The position numbers and the translations under genes are program-made. Source: Saprospiraceae bacterium (lineage in GTDB: Bacteria > Bacteroidota > Bacteroidia > Chitinophagales > Saprospiraceae). From it: a stretch of 43,237 nt of DNA. The first letter of the stretch is position 1, and each line of letters starts with the position of its first letter. The stretch is taken from positions 1 to 43,237 of the forward strand of contig JAQXAY010000111.1 of assembly GCA_029252685.1 (NCBI GenBank). The letters run 5' to 3'. Positions 1 to 8,671 of the stretch are shown here, in pieces. The notes below the pieces were generated by a model. That model searched no databases and was not told where the DNA came from. It saw only the letters and a program-made list of their open reading frames with translations.

Positions 1-9
1 AACTTACCA

Positions 10-477
10 ATGAGATTGACAACATTAATTTTGTTTGTACTTTTTCTTCCTCTTTTTTTGTTAGGGCAAAGTGAAGATGCAAAAAGGTATGCTGAGGAAT
101 ACGAAAAAAACATTCAGCAAAGTCAAATTGACGGGATTTATATTCCTAAGGATATGGCAGATGCATTCATTGAGCTGGACAGACTTACCAGTAGGGAGAA
201 TAAAGCTAAGTTTATTAGCCTAAATGAGAAAGAAGCTTCTAAGAGGTTATTCTTTAGTTTGGGTCGGTGGATTACAATTAAATGGCAATTTTATGAAGGC
301 TCTAGGTTTTCTCATTATCTTAAGACTGCTGGTTTGAAACATCCAGATGATATGACATTTTTTGTTATGATAATGTATCATAGGCATCTGACGAAAGCTC
401 CCCTTGATGTAAAGAATCTGATCGATCAGTTGAATGATAAAACTTTTTTTTCTGAAGAAAATAAAACAGATCAATAG
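10..477 (+). CDS. Secreted hypothetical protein, DUF6794-like
   Basis: A 155-residue protein of unknown function. Residues 1-19 form a clear signal peptide (basic start, a Leu/Phe-rich core, then LLGQS), so the mature protein is probably periplasmic or extracellular. The mature part is helical and charged, with an IPKDMADAFIELDRL stretch near residue 45 that resembles the small DUF6794 family seen in Bacteroidota; I recalled this from memory and did not search it. The frame stays open upstream to the window edge, but the signal peptide fixes the start at the ATG at position 10. No partner gene is visible. The next gene, topA, lies 138 bases downstream and looks independent. Confidence 0.72.
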   Translation: MRLTTLILFVLFLPLFLLGQSEDAKRYAEEYEKNIQQSQIDGIYIPKDMADAFIELDRLTSRENKAKFISLNEKEASKRLFFSLGRWITIKWQFYEGSRFSHYLKTAGLKHPDDMTFFVMIMYHRHLTKAPLDVKNLIDQLNDKTFFSEENKTDQ

Positions 478-615
478 GATGGAACCTTGCTTTTAGAGTA
501 GTTTAAGCATACATACTCTTAAAAAATGAAATCCTTTTTTGACAATTTTGCGATATATAAACATACTTTTATAATATTGTGTTTTTAAAGTTTTGCACAC
601 TACCAAATTGCACTT

Positions 616-3207
616 ATGTCTAAGCATCTTGTAATCGTGGAGTCGCCAGCTAAGGCGAAGACCATAGAAAATATATTAAAAAAGATAGATGACAACGACT
701 ATGTCGTTACATCTTCAGTAGGACACATTAGGGATCTGCCGAAGTCGGGAGATGCTATAGACATAGCCAACGGCTTTAAACCTAAATATGTCATATCTCC
801 TGAAAAAGCCAAAACCGTTAAGGAACTGAAAAGCCTAGCTAAGAAGGTTGATGAGATCTTACTAGCGACGGATGAAGATCGAGAAGGAGAAGCTATATCC
901 TGGCATTTGTGTAAGGTTCTAAAGCTGGATGAAAATACAACTAAACGTATTGTCTTTAGGGAAATTACGGCTCCTGCCATCAAAAAGGCAATTGCCAATC
1001 CCAGGACTCTAGACCTTTCTCTAGTTGATGCCCAACAAGCAAGACGTCTTTTAGATAGACTCGTTGGATTTGAACTATCGGAAGTGTTGTGGAAAAAAGT
1101 AAAAGGTAATCTATCTGCTGGTCGTGTGCAGTCTGTAGCGGTAAAGCTTATCGTGGACAAAGAACGGGAGATTCAAAAATTTGATCCAACGAACTTTTAC
1201 AAAGTAGAAGCTTTATTCAATGTTGAAAATCAACATGGCAAACAAGTAGAGCTTAAAGCTGAGTTGAAGCGTAAGATTGATAATAAGGAGGAAGCGCAAA
1301 GTTTCCTAGAGACATGTAAGCTGGCTTCTTATTCTATCAATAATATCCAGGTAAAACCTTCTAAACGTAAGCCACCAGCTCCATTTACAACATCAACCCT
1401 TCAGCAAGAAGCCAGTCGAAAGCTTGGTTTTGCTGTAAAGCGTACGATGTCAGCTGCTCAGTCTTTGTATGAGAAAGGTTTTATAACCTACATGCGTACA
1501 GATTCCATCACTTTGAGTGATGTGGCACTTAGCGCAATAGAAAAGCAAGTAGTTGCTGATTATGGTGAAAAGTATCATCAATTCAGAAGATTCAAAAATA
1601 AAAATCAGAACGCCCAAGAGGCGCACGAAGCAATTCGTCCTACCTATATCGATCGAAAAGATGCACCTACAGACAGGGATCAAAAGCGTTTGTATGATCT
1701 AATTCGTTTACGAACTTTAGCTTGTCAGATGTCTGATGCGGTTATTGAAAAAACGATAGTGGATGTTGGCATTTCAACAAACAGGGATGAAGTACTTGTA
1801 GCTGAGGGTCAAATGATAAAGTTCGATGGCTATCTTAAAATATACCTAGAGGGTAAGGATAATGACGATGAGGATACTAAAGGCATGCTTCCTCCATTGC
1901 GAGAGGGTCAGGCACTTAGTTTCACAGTTATGACTGCGAAGGAACGCTTCACAAAAGCAGCAGCAAGATTTACTGAAGCTACTTTAGTTAAGAAGTTAGA
2001 AGAACTCGGTATAGGAAGACCTTCTACTTATGCATCTACGATTGGTAAAATCATGGAGGTTGGTAGAGGATATGTTGTAAAAGACAGTAGGGAAGGGACA
2101 GATCGTCAGTTTCAGACGATTACCTTGTCCTCAGATAATTCTATAGCTGAAACTCAAAATACAGAACGTACAGGTGTCGTAAAGAACAGATTGTTCAGCA
2201 CAGACATGGGTATCGTTGTTACCGATTTCCTCGAAAAGCACTTTGATAACATAATGAACTTTGGTTTTACCAAAGAGATGGAAGAGCGTTTTGACTTGAT
2301 TGCTTCAGGTAAAGAAAATTGGGTTGAAATGCTAGAAGGTTTCTATCATTCATTCCATAATACAGTATTAGAGACTATAGAGAAGGCCGATCGTGCTTCT
2401 GGAGAACGTATCTTAGGAAAAGATCCTGAAACAGGTAGAACAGTGCTCGTTCGAATGACCAAGTTCGGTAGACCAGTCGTGCAGATTGGTAAGCCAGAAG
2501 AACTAGGGGAGGAGGAGAAGCCAAAATATGCAAACTTGAAAGCAGGACAGTCCATGGAAGAGTTAACTGACCTAGAAGAAGCGCTAGATCTTTTCCAACT
2601 GCCTAAGTCTTTAGAGCCCTATAAAGGAATGGAGGTAACTGTTGCCTCTGGAAGATTTGGACCATATATCCGATTCGGAGAAAAGTATGTTTCAATTCCA
2701 AGGACAATAGATCCTATGACTATTGGGCAGGATAAAGCAGAGGAATTGATTGAACTAAAGATACAAGAAGATGCTCCAGTAGCCATCTATCAAGAACTAC
2801 CAGTAACTCAAGGTAAAGGACGATTTGGGCCTTTCTTGAAATGGAATAAGATGTTCATCAACATATCTAAGAAGTATGATCCTGACAATTTAAGTACGGA
2901 TGATATAAATGAGCTGATATCTGCAAAAGTAGAGAAAGAGGCAAATCGTTATATCCATCGTTGGGCCGATATAGACTTAGCAGTCGAAAATGGCAGATGG
3001 GGACCTTTTATTCGATTCAAAAAGAAGAGTATAAAACTTCCTAAAAATGCAGAAGGTAAGCGAATGACAGCAGAAGAGGCAGTAGACCTTACTTTAGATG
3101 CAGTTAAAGCATATGTATCGGAGGAGATTCCTAATGCATTTGGCAAAAAGAAAGCAGCGCCTAAGAAAAAGGCTCCTGCAAAGAAGAAAACGACAACTAA
3201 AAAATAA
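616..3207 (+). CDS. topA: DNA topoisomerase I (type IA)
   Basis: Relaxes negatively supercoiled DNA by cutting and rejoining one strand. The 863 residues start with a TOPRIM domain (VIVESPAKAKTIE at 6-18; acidic DEDREGE motif with D86, D88 and E90). The type IA core carries the catalytic tyrosine in GFITYMRTDS, about Tyr292. The C-terminal part lacks the Cys4 zinc fingers of E. coli TopA. It has repeated GRFGPYIRF / GRFGPFLKW / GRWGPFIRF units (TopoI_C type) and a lysine-alanine tail over about the last 20 residues, a common form in Bacteroidota. The gene stands alone between a 138-base gap and a strong terminator that it shares with the convergent methyltransferase gene. Confidence 0.97.
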   Translation: MSKHLVIVESPAKAKTIENILKKIDDNDYVVTSSVGHIRDLPKSGDAIDIANGFKPKYVISPEKAKTVKELKSLAKKVDEILLATDEDREGEAISWHLCKVLKLDENTTKRIVFREITAPAIKKAIANPRTLDLSLVDAQQARRLLDRLVGFELSEVLWKKVKGNLSAGRVQSVAVKLIVDKEREIQKFDPTNFYKVEALFNVENQHGKQVELKAELKRKIDNKEEAQSFLETCKLASYSINNIQVKPSKRKPPAPFTTSTLQQEASRKLGFAVKRTMSAAQSLYEKGFITYMRTDSITLSDVALSAIEKQVVADYGEKYHQFRRFKNKNQNAQEAHEAIRPTYIDRKDAPTDRDQKRLYDLIRLRTLACQMSDAVIEKTIVDVGISTNRDEVLVAEGQMIKFDGYLKIYLEGKDNDDEDTKGMLPPLREGQALSFTVMTAKERFTKAAARFTEATLVKKLEELGIGRPSTYASTIGKIMEVGRGYVVKDSREGTDRQFQTITLSSDNSIAETQNTERTGVVKNRLFSTDMGIVVTDFLEKHFDNIMNFGFTKEMEERFDLIASGKENWVEMLEGFYHSFHNTVLETIEKADRASGERILGKDPETGRTVLVRMTKFGRPVVQIGKPEELGEEEKPKYANLKAGQSMEELTDLEEALDLFQLPKSLEPYKGMEVTVASGRFGPYIRFGEKYVSIPRTIDPMTIGQDKAEELIELKIQEDAPVAIYQELPVTQGKGRFGPFLKWNKMFINISKKYDPDNLSTDDINELISAKVEKEANRYIHRWADIDLAVENGRWGPFIRFKKKSIKLPKNAEGKRMTAEEAVDLTLDAVKAYVSEEIPNAFGKKKAAPKKKAPAKKKTTTKK

Positions 3208-3241
3208 AATAAAGCCGGTCCTGAACCGGCTTTATTTTTTT
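3208..3241. terminator. Bidirectional intrinsic terminator, topA / methyltransferase
   Basis: Perfect 12-bp stem (3208-3219 with 3225-3236, core AAAGCCGGT/ACCGGCTTT) and a 5-base loop, followed by T8 on the plus strand and a T-rich run on the minus strand. It starts right after the topA stop codon, and the minus-strand gene's stop lies in its right arm, so it can serve both converging genes. Confidence 0.92.
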
Positions 3242-4026
3242 TGGGCAACAAGTGCAAATACGTGCGGAAAGTTTTCCTGTGTAATTCCATATACATATCT
3301 ACCAGGGACACGCTCAAACATATTCTCAAAACAGTTGTACGGCGAATAGTCGTACTCTTTGATTGTATTTAAGTCAAGACCCCTATTTATTAAAGCCTGT
3401 ATAACCTCTGAAAGCGAATGAGTCCAGAAATACTCTTTGAATTCAATGGCAGATTCGGTATCCGCATAAGTCCCTTTTATTGTCTCCTCATAGGGCACTC
3501 CTTTATTGAAATAACTATATTCTAATTTGTGATTTTCCCAATTGTACATGTAGATGACCGGATGGAATTCTGCCAAAATTAGTATACCATCTTTTTTTAG
3601 GCAATTTGAAATGACGGATGCCCATTTGTCTAGGTCAGGGAGCCAACAGATCGCACCATATGATATAAACACAAAGTCATATTTTTCATCAAGATAGTCA
3701 GGGGTGTCGTAAACATTTGCACAAATGAACTTTGCGTTAAGGCCAAGCTTATCATTCAACTCTTTTGCTTTTGCTATGCTTGTTTCTGATATATCTACTC
3801 CAGTAACTTTTGCGCCCATTCTAGCAAGACTCAGGCTATCTTGACCAAAGTGACATTGCAGGTGTAAAATGGATTTATCTTTGACATTAGGCAGCAATTC
3901 AAGTTCAATTTCTTTAAGACTGTTTTTTCCACGAAGAAAGGCATCCATTTCATAGAATTCAGATGCTATATGGACCTTTGTGCGACTATCCCATAAAATC
4001 TTATTCGTTTCGAAGTATTTTTTCAT
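3232..4026 (-). CDS. Class I SAM-dependent methyltransferase
   Basis: A 264-residue soluble protein with a Rossmann methyltransferase core. The SAM-binding motif I is ILHLQCHFGQDS (about 53-64), followed by the acidic loop VTGVDIS (about 74-80) and a YDFVFISYGAICWL post-motif strand near 140. The HLQCHFGQD variant of motif I is typical of an uncharacterised bacterial methyltransferase group. The substrate cannot be read from the sequence; a small molecule is a guess. It is a single gene, divergent from the DUF3467 gene across 75 bases, and its stop codon lies inside the terminator shared with topA. Confidence 0.85.
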   Translation of the reverse strand: MKKYFETNKILWDSRTKVHIASEFYEMDAFLRGKNSLKEIELELLPNVKDKSILHLQCHFGQDSLSLARMGAKVTGVDISETSIAKAKELNDKLGLNAKFICANVYDTPDYLDEKYDFVFISYGAICWLPDLDKWASVISNCLKKDGILILAEFHPVIYMYNWENHKLEYSYFNKGVPYEETIKGTYADTESAIEFKEYFWTHSLSEVIQALINRGLDLNTIKEYDYSPYNCFENMFERVPGRYVYGITQENFPHVFALVAQKK

Positions 4027-4101
4027 GTTTTCTTGTGAATTATTTAACCAATTGGGTATTTATGCATTTACAATATAGTATAGAATCAAAACTTAAAAGA
4101 T

Positions 4102-4416
4102 ATGGCAGACGAAAAACAAGGTAATAAGTTAAATATTGAGATACCGGAGGATATAGCAGAAGGAACCTATTCCAATCTGGCTATAATATCCCATTCAAAT
4201 TCAGAATTTGTTGTTGATTTTGTGAGATTGGTGCCTAATGTACCAAAGGCTAAGGTGAAATCAAGAGTGATTCTTACACCTGTACATGCTAAGAAATTGC
4301 TTCAGGCCTTAACAGATAATGTAAATAAGTTTGAGGCTCAATTTGGAGAAATTGATGCAAACAAGGGAGGAAATGTACCTCCATTTAATTTTAATACGCC
4401 TAAAGCAAAGGCATAA
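4102..4416 (+). CDS. DUF3467 domain protein
   Basis: A 104-residue soluble protein that matches the DUF3467 family as I know it: an NIEIPEDIAEGTYSNLAIISHS start, then FVVDFVRLVPN, and a SRVILTPVHAKKLLQAL segment before a short polar tail. Family members are small and widespread in Bacteroidota, with no firmly established role. Here it is a single gene, divergent from the methyltransferase and closed by its own strong terminator, which it shares with convergent ruvB. No signal peptide or membrane segment is present, so it should be cytoplasmic. Confidence 0.85.
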   Translation: MADEKQGNKLNIEIPEDIAEGTYSNLAIISHSNSEFVVDFVRLVPNVPKAKVKSRVILTPVHAKKLLQALTDNVNKFEAQFGEIDANKGGNVPPFNFNTPKAKA

Positions 4417-4451
4417 AAAAATCAGCTTACCAATTTGGTAAGCTGATTTTT
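4417..4451. terminator. Bidirectional intrinsic terminator, DUF3467 gene / ruvB
   Basis: Near-perfect inverted repeat centred on 4434 (AATCAGCTTACCA paired with TGGTAAGCTGATT), flanked by an A-run on the left and T8 on the right. It lies directly between the stop codons of two converging genes. Confidence 0.93.
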
Positions 4452-4452
4452 T

Positions 4453-5478
4453 TTAAAATAAACCATGTTGGTTTGGAGGTTGAGCAATTTTAAGGTGCTC
4501 GTATGCTTTTGGAGTTACTATTCTACCACGAGTGGTTCGCTGAATAAATCCCTCCATGATCAAGAAGGGCTCATGTACCTCTTCTATTGTTCCAGCTTCT
4601 TCTCCAACAGCTGTTGCGATGGTTGATATTCCTACAGGGCCACCATTGAATTTATTTATGATAGCTTTCAGTATTTTGTTGTCCATCTCGTCCAGGCCAT
4701 AGTTGTCCACGTTAAGTGCTGTCAGACCAATCTGAGAAATTTCTTGATCAATGGTTCCATTTCCTTTGATCTCTGCAAAATCTCTAACTCTTCTGAGAAG
4801 TGCATTCGCTATTCTTGGAGTTCCACGGCTTCTGCCTGCTATCTCATTTGCTCCGGCTTCCTCAATAGGTACTTTTAGTATATTTGCGGATCTAAATATG
4901 ATCTTCTTAAGCGTTTCTTTATCGTAGTAATCCATGTGGCAGTTAATGCCAAATCGTGCACGCATAGGTGCCGTCAATAGCCCCATTCTGGTGGTTGCGC
5001 CAACAAGTGTAAATGGGTTTAAAGCAATTTGGATGCTTCTGGCAGAAGGTCCATTGTCAATCATGATATCTATCTTGTAGTCTTCCATAGCCGAATACAA
5101 ATATTCTTCGACAACGGTATTTAGACGATGGATTTCATCTATAAACAGAACATCTCCAGGGTCCAGATTGGTGAGTAGTCCCGCTAAGTCCCCTGGTTTT
5201 TCTAAAACAGGTCCAGAAGTAGTCTTCATATCAGAGCCAAGTTCATTGGAAATGATATGGGATAATGTTGTCTTTCCTAATCCTGGAGGTCCGTGCAGTA
5301 AGACATGATCCAGAGCCTCCTCTCTTTGGATGGCAGCCTTGATAAAAATTTCAAGGTTACTGACAATTTTAGGTTGACCAGAAAAGTCCTCAAGGCTAAG
5401 TGGTCTTAAGGCCTTGTCTTCTCTTTTTTCCTCTGTATTCAGATTTTCACCTGAAGGATCCAGATTTGGATTAATCAT
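4453..5478 (-). CDS. ruvB: Holliday junction branch migration ATPase RuvB
   Basis: Motor subunit of the RuvAB complex, which drives branch migration of Holliday junctions in recombination repair. The 341 residues show the AAA+ signatures in order: Walker A GPPGLGKT (63-70), Walker B LFIDEIH (111-117), sensor 1 VGATTR, the arginine region RARFGI, and sensor 2 [12 protein letters not shown]. The C-terminal winged-helix domain contains [10 protein letters not shown] and ends in [15 protein letters not shown]. Length is normal for the family. The ATG at 5478 leaves a variable, acidic N-terminal extension of about 25 residues. ruvA and ruvC are not adjacent, so the gene stands alone. Confidence 0.97.
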   Translation of the reverse strand: MINPNLDPSGENLNTEEKREDKALRPLSLEDFSGQPKIVSNLEIFIKAAIQREEALDHVLLHGPPGLGKTTLSHIISNELGSDMKTTSGPVLEKPGDLAGLLTNLDPGDVLFIDEIHRLNTVVEEYLYSAMEDYKIDIMIDNGPSARSIQIALNPFTLVGATTRMGLLTAPMRARFGINCHMDYYDKETLKKIIFRSANILKVPIEEAGANEIAGRSRGTPRIANALLRRVRDFAEIKGNGTIDQEISQIGLTALNVDNYGLDEMDNKILKAIINKFNGGPVGISTIATAVGEEAGTIEEVHEPFLIMEGFIQRTTRGRIVTPKAYEHLKIAQPPNQHGLF

Positions 5479-5661
5479 ATATTCTAACCGTTTAGATTAT
5501 AAAGGAAACAATTTTTAATTGAAATCGTATACCTCATTAACTAAATAAAAAAAAATGTTGTTCCATCTAGTTTCGTGTAAAAAAATGGGATTATTAAGCC
5601 TTTGTGTAGAATGATAACTAAACTTTAGGCTTTAGCCTTTAATAAATAGCTCTGAAATTCC

Positions 5662-5669
5662 TACATTTG
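5662..5669 (+). promoter_or_regulatory. Candidate promoter core (TACATTTG) for icd
   Basis: Exact match to the Bacteroidota primary-sigma -7 element TAnnTTTG, 62 bases before the icd start codon. No good TTG -33 element sits at the usual distance. A short inverted repeat (AGGCT-TT-AGCCT, near 5627-5638) lies just upstream, where a regulator could bind; that role is inferred. Confidence 0.55.
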
Positions 5670-5731
5670 TGCGGATTTTTTATTGAAAAGTGTGTTTTCA
5701 TCATAATAATTGTAAAAATCAGAAATAAAAG

Positions 5732-6997
5732 ATGAGTGGAACAAAAATTACCATCGAAGGGGGTAAACTAAATGTACCTAATGATCCAATAATCCCATTT
5801 ATAGAAGGTGACGGTATTGGGCCGGATATTTGGGCTTCAGCTGTTCGTGTATTGGATGCTGCTGTGGAAAAAGCATATAATGGCGATCGTAAAATCGTTT
5901 GGAAAGAAGTACTTGCAGGTCAAAAAGCATTTGATAAAACGAACGAATGGTTGCCACAGGAAACACTTGATTCAATCGAGGAATATCTTGTTGCTATCAA
6001 AGGACCTCTTACGACTCCTGTAGGTGGTGGTATCCGTTCATTGAATGTAGCACTTAGACAAAAACTTGACCTTTATGCATGTGTTCGTCCTGTGACTTAT
6101 TTCCAGGGAGTACCTTCACCGGTTAAAAAGCCAGAACTTGTTGACATGGTTATTTTCCGTGAAAACACCGAAGATATATATGCAGGTATTGAATACTTGA
6201 ATGGAACAGAAGAAGTTGAAAAGCTTAAGAAATTCCTTATCGAGGAGTTAGGTGTAACACAAATTCGCTTCCCTGATACAGTTTCTCTAGGTGTTAAGCC
6301 AGTATCTGTTGAAGGTACAGAACGTTTGGTTCGTGCTTCTATTGAGTATGCTATTGAAAATAAACTTCCATCAGTAACTCTTGTACACAAGGGTAACATC
6401 ATGAAATTTACTGAAGGTAAATTCAAAGAATGGGGTTATGAGCTTGCAGAGCGTGAGTTTGGCGATCATGTATTTACTTGGGCACAGTATGATAGGATTG
6501 CTGCTGAATCAGGTAAGGATGCTGCAAATAAAGCACAGGATGATGCAATGGCAGCAGGAAAGATTCTTGTTAAAGATGCGATTGCAGATGCATTCCTTCA
6601 GCAAATCTTGACACGTCCAGCGGATTATTCAGTGATTGCAACACTTAACCTAAACGGTGATTATGTTTCAGATGCACTAGCAGCAAATGTTGGAGGTATC
6701 GGTATAGCACCAGGAGCAAATATCAATTACGTATCAGGTAAAGCTATTTTTGAAGCAACACACGGTACTGCACCAAAGTACACAGGTCTTGATAAGGTGA
6801 ACCCTTCATCAGTGATTCTTTCAGGTGAGATGATGTTGCGTTATATGGGTTGGCCAGAAGCTGCTGATCTTGTAGTAAAAGGCGTAGAGGGAGCAATCTC
6901 TGCTAAGCAAGTTACTTACGATTTTGAGCGTCTTATGGACGGTGCAACTCTACTTAAGTGTTCAGAATTCGGAACAGAAATTATCAACAGAATGTAA
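5732..6997 (+). CDS. icd: NADP-dependent isocitrate dehydrogenase
   Basis: Oxidatively decarboxylates isocitrate to 2-oxoglutarate in the TCA cycle. The 421 residues match the homodimeric E. coli-type enzyme: [12 protein letters not shown] at 23-34, the substrate site [10 protein letters not shown] with Ser103 (equivalent to the regulated Ser113 of E. coli), CVRPVTYF, the [15 protein letters not shown] segment and the metal-binding region. [15 protein letters not shown] carries the Lys-Tyr pair that gives NADP specificity. No isocitrate dehydrogenase kinase gene (aceK) is nearby. It is a single gene with a perfect TAnnTTTG promoter core upstream and an intrinsic terminator downstream. Confidence 0.96.
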   Translation: MSGTKITIEGGKLNVPNDPIIPFIEGDGIGPDIWASAVRVLDAAVEKAYNGDRKIVWKEVLAGQKAFDKTNEWLPQETLDSIEEYLVAIKGPLTTPVGGGIRSLNVALRQKLDLYACVRPVTYFQGVPSPVKKPELVDMVIFRENTEDIYAGIEYLNGTEEVEKLKKFLIEELGVTQIRFPDTVSLGVKPVSVEGTERLVRASIEYAIENKLPSVTLVHKGNIMKFTEGKFKEWGYELAEREFGDHVFTWAQYDRIAAESGKDAANKAQDDAMAAGKILVKDAIADAFLQQILTRPADYSVIATLNLNGDYVSDALAANVGGIGIAPGANINYVSGKAIFEATHGTAPKYTGLDKVNPSSVILSGEMMLRYMGWPEAADLVVKGVEGAISAKQVTYDFERLMDGATLLKCSEFGTEIINRM

Positions 6998-7024
6998 ATC
7001 ATACATTCTGAGCTAATATAAATT

Positions 7025-7053
7025 GGAAGTCCTTTGGGGCTTCCTTTTTTTAT
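7025..7053 (+). terminator. Intrinsic terminator after icd
   Basis: Stem GGAAGTCC (7025-7032) with GGGCTTCC (7037-7044), one G-T wobble and loop TTTG, followed by T7. It lies 27 bases after the icd stop codon. Confidence 0.88.
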
Positions 7054-7114
7054 TTTTATTCTTACGAAAGGAAATCGGATTAGAGCCGACTAATTTATTT
7101 TACCAACTCGAATT

Positions 7115-7936
7115 ATGCTTAGAAGTTATCTGTTTTTGTCAATAATTGTTTTCACTTGTATTTATCAAAACCAAGCCTATTCACAGGGTGCATTTGATGG
7201 CTACATGAAGCCTCAAGGAAATACAGACCTTGTGCTTTCTTACACCCATGAATCTTATGATACGTATAAGTTTGGAAATACAGCCCAAGAAATCAGTAAT
7301 ACCACTTACACAGGCTCGTTTTTTATGGCTATGGGGCTCAAGGGAGATCGTAATTTGATACTATCGCTTCCATATATTTCATTGAATAAGGTGAATGCAG
7401 GATTCCAGGATGCTATACTTGGAGTAAAGAAGTTATCAAAAAAGCAAGTTAAAGGAGATTGGACTATTAAACGTATTGGTGCTGTTGGACTTTCATTTCC
7501 TATGTCTAACTATTCTACTTCTGTAGCTAATCCGATTGGTCAGAAAGCTGTGAGTTTTCAACCAAGAGGAATTGTACAGTTTGACAATAAAACTGGAGCA
7601 TTCTTTATGTTTCAGACAGGTGCCGACGTTCGATTTATTCCTGATTTCCAGGTAGGTGGGACAATAATTTCAAAAGTAGGTTTTGCTGCCTCAAAAATAT
7701 ATTTTGACCTATGGGTAGACTATTTCCATACCTTCGAGCAAGGAGTGGATGTTTCGGTAGGAGCCGGTCAGGGTTCTTCCTGGCTAAAAGCAGGATTTAA
7801 CCTATATGCACCTTTGAAGAAAGGATTTGGTCTTATCGCTGGAGGAGGAAATTATTTTTATGGAAGAAATATAGGACTTGCCTGGCATTTGAAAGGTGGC
7901 ATTGTCTATAGTTTTATAAAAAAGGGTGGTTCTTAA
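7115..7936 (+). CDS. Predicted outer-membrane beta-barrel protein
   Basis: A 273-residue protein with a signal peptide (about residues 1-23, ending near QAYSQG). The rest shows the alternating polar/hydrophobic pattern and the glycine and aromatic content of an outer-membrane barrel, for example TDLVLSYTHESYDTY, GSFFMAMGLKG and GLAWHLKGGIVYSF at the C-terminus, which is a plausible barrel-insertion end. It recalls the loosely defined 'transporter / phenol-degradation MetA-like' barrel group, but I cannot assign a substrate. The gene is single and its stop codon lies inside the terminator shared with the convergent operon. Confidence 0.7.
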   Translation: MLRSYLFLSIIVFTCIYQNQAYSQGAFDGYMKPQGNTDLVLSYTHESYDTYKFGNTAQEISNTTYTGSFFMAMGLKGDRNLILSLPYISLNKVNAGFQDAILGVKKLSKKQVKGDWTIKRIGAVGLSFPMSNYSTSVANPIGQKAVSFQPRGIVQFDNKTGAFFMFQTGADVRFIPDFQVGGTIISKVGFAASKIYFDLWVDYFHTFEQGVDVSVGAGQGSSWLKAGFNLYAPLKKGFGLIAGGGNYFYGRNIGLAWHLKGGIVYSFIKKGGS

Positions 7937-7955
7937 GAACCACCCTCTTTTTATA
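7919..7955. terminator. Bidirectional terminator overlapping a stop codon
   Basis: Perfect 22-bp palindrome (7924-7945, arms GGGTGGTTCTT / AAGAACCACCC) flanked by an A-run and a CT5 tract. The TAA of the upstream barrel gene (7934-7936) is at the centre of the palindrome, and the minus-strand gene stops at 7951. Confidence 0.9.
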
Positions 7956-8307
7956 CAAAATCTGAATCTTTATATCTTGAATCCATTTGTTTAAGTTCAA
8001 GCTTTTCGTCTATATCCGGGCTCGAGGAACTCGATCCTGTTTTGTGCTTTTTCATTTTTTTCAACTCTCTTTCAACTTCTTTCTCTTCCCATTCGGTACT
8101 TCCTTTACCCGAGCCAGGTATCCCCCAAATTGAGAAATAGTGAGATACTATACCAATGCCCCAGAACATTGCAGGAAACCTCCAGCTCCAGCCTGCAACA
8201 AAAAAGAAGATGATGTTTACAGCCAAGTACGATTGTAAGTGTTTGTAAAAGTCTTTTTTCTGCTTAACGCGCTTTCTAGCCTTGTTGATTTCACTTTCGG
8301 AATACAT
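7951..8307 (-). CDS. 2TM domain protein
   Basis: A 118-residue protein with the layout of the bacterial 2TM family: a basic N-terminal helix (ARKRVKQKKDFYKHLQSYLAV), two short membrane segments (about 27-42 and 46-64) joined by WSWRFPAMFW, then a WEEKEVERELKKMKK helix. Beyond this is a low-complexity Ser-rich tail. In this family such modules also occur fused to sensor kinases; alone their role is unknown. It is the last gene of the minus-strand operon that starts at 11628, 14 bases after the preceding gene. Confidence 0.82.
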   Translation of the reverse strand: MYSESEINKARKRVKQKKDFYKHLQSYLAVNIIFFFVAGWSWRFPAMFWGIGIVSHYFSIWGIPGSGKGSTEWEEKEVERELKKMKKHKTGSSSSSPDIDEKLELKQMDSRYKDSDFV

Positions 8308-8321
8308 GTTTGAGTTGTAAT

Positions 8322-8669
8322 TTATTTTTTAAAAATTTGTTTAAAACTGTGCCCACTTGCAGCGGATAAACCCATGAATAGTCCAGCAATAAGTCCAGTA
8401 ACAAGAATTAGAGCTGTTCCGCTTATGTTCAATATTCCTCCAACGCGTTCTGCGAGGATCATATCGTTTGGAATTGCTATCATTGCTGCTGCTCCACTCC
8501 AAGTCAAGAACGAAAATAAAAAGCTATATGCAAAACTACTAATTGTTTTCCTGTATGGTATGAAAAATCCGACCAACGCACCTAAAGGCGCCATGTAGAG
8601 CCAATTAGAGTACATCGGCACTAGTAAACAGATAAGTACAAATAGTATTAGGTGTATAGTGAATTTCAT
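8322..8669 (-). CDS. Small integral membrane protein of unknown function
   Basis: A 115-residue protein made almost entirely of three or four hydrophobic helices: about 4-20, 25-40, 44-65 and 82-103, with a short basic C-terminus (HSFKQIFKK). I recognise no family. It starts only 2 bases after the penicillin acylase gene ends, so the two are almost certainly co-transcribed and perhaps translationally coupled. It could be an accessory membrane protein of that operon, but nothing in the sequence gives a function. Confidence 0.7.
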   Translation of the reverse strand: MKFTIHLILFVLICLLVPMYSNWLYMAPLGALVGFFIPYRKTISSFAYSFLFSFLTWSGAAAMIAIPNDMILAERVGGILNISGTALILVTGLIAGLFMGLSAASGHSFKQIFKK

Positions 8670-8671
8670 AC

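Noticed and set aside
3145-3207. A-rich low-complexity repeat at the end of topA
   Set aside because: It encodes the lysine/alanine tail typical of Bacteroidota TopA, so it is protein-coding and not a DNA repeat of its own.
4027-4101. Riboswitch or leader between the divergent methyltransferase and DUF3467 genes
   Set aside because: Only 75 A+T-rich bases with no stable fold; nothing beyond promoters is expected.
5627-5638. AGGCT-TT-AGCCT repeat before icd as a transcription terminator of ruvB or another gene
   Set aside because: No gene reads towards it and the stem is only 5 bp; mentioned only as a possible regulator site.
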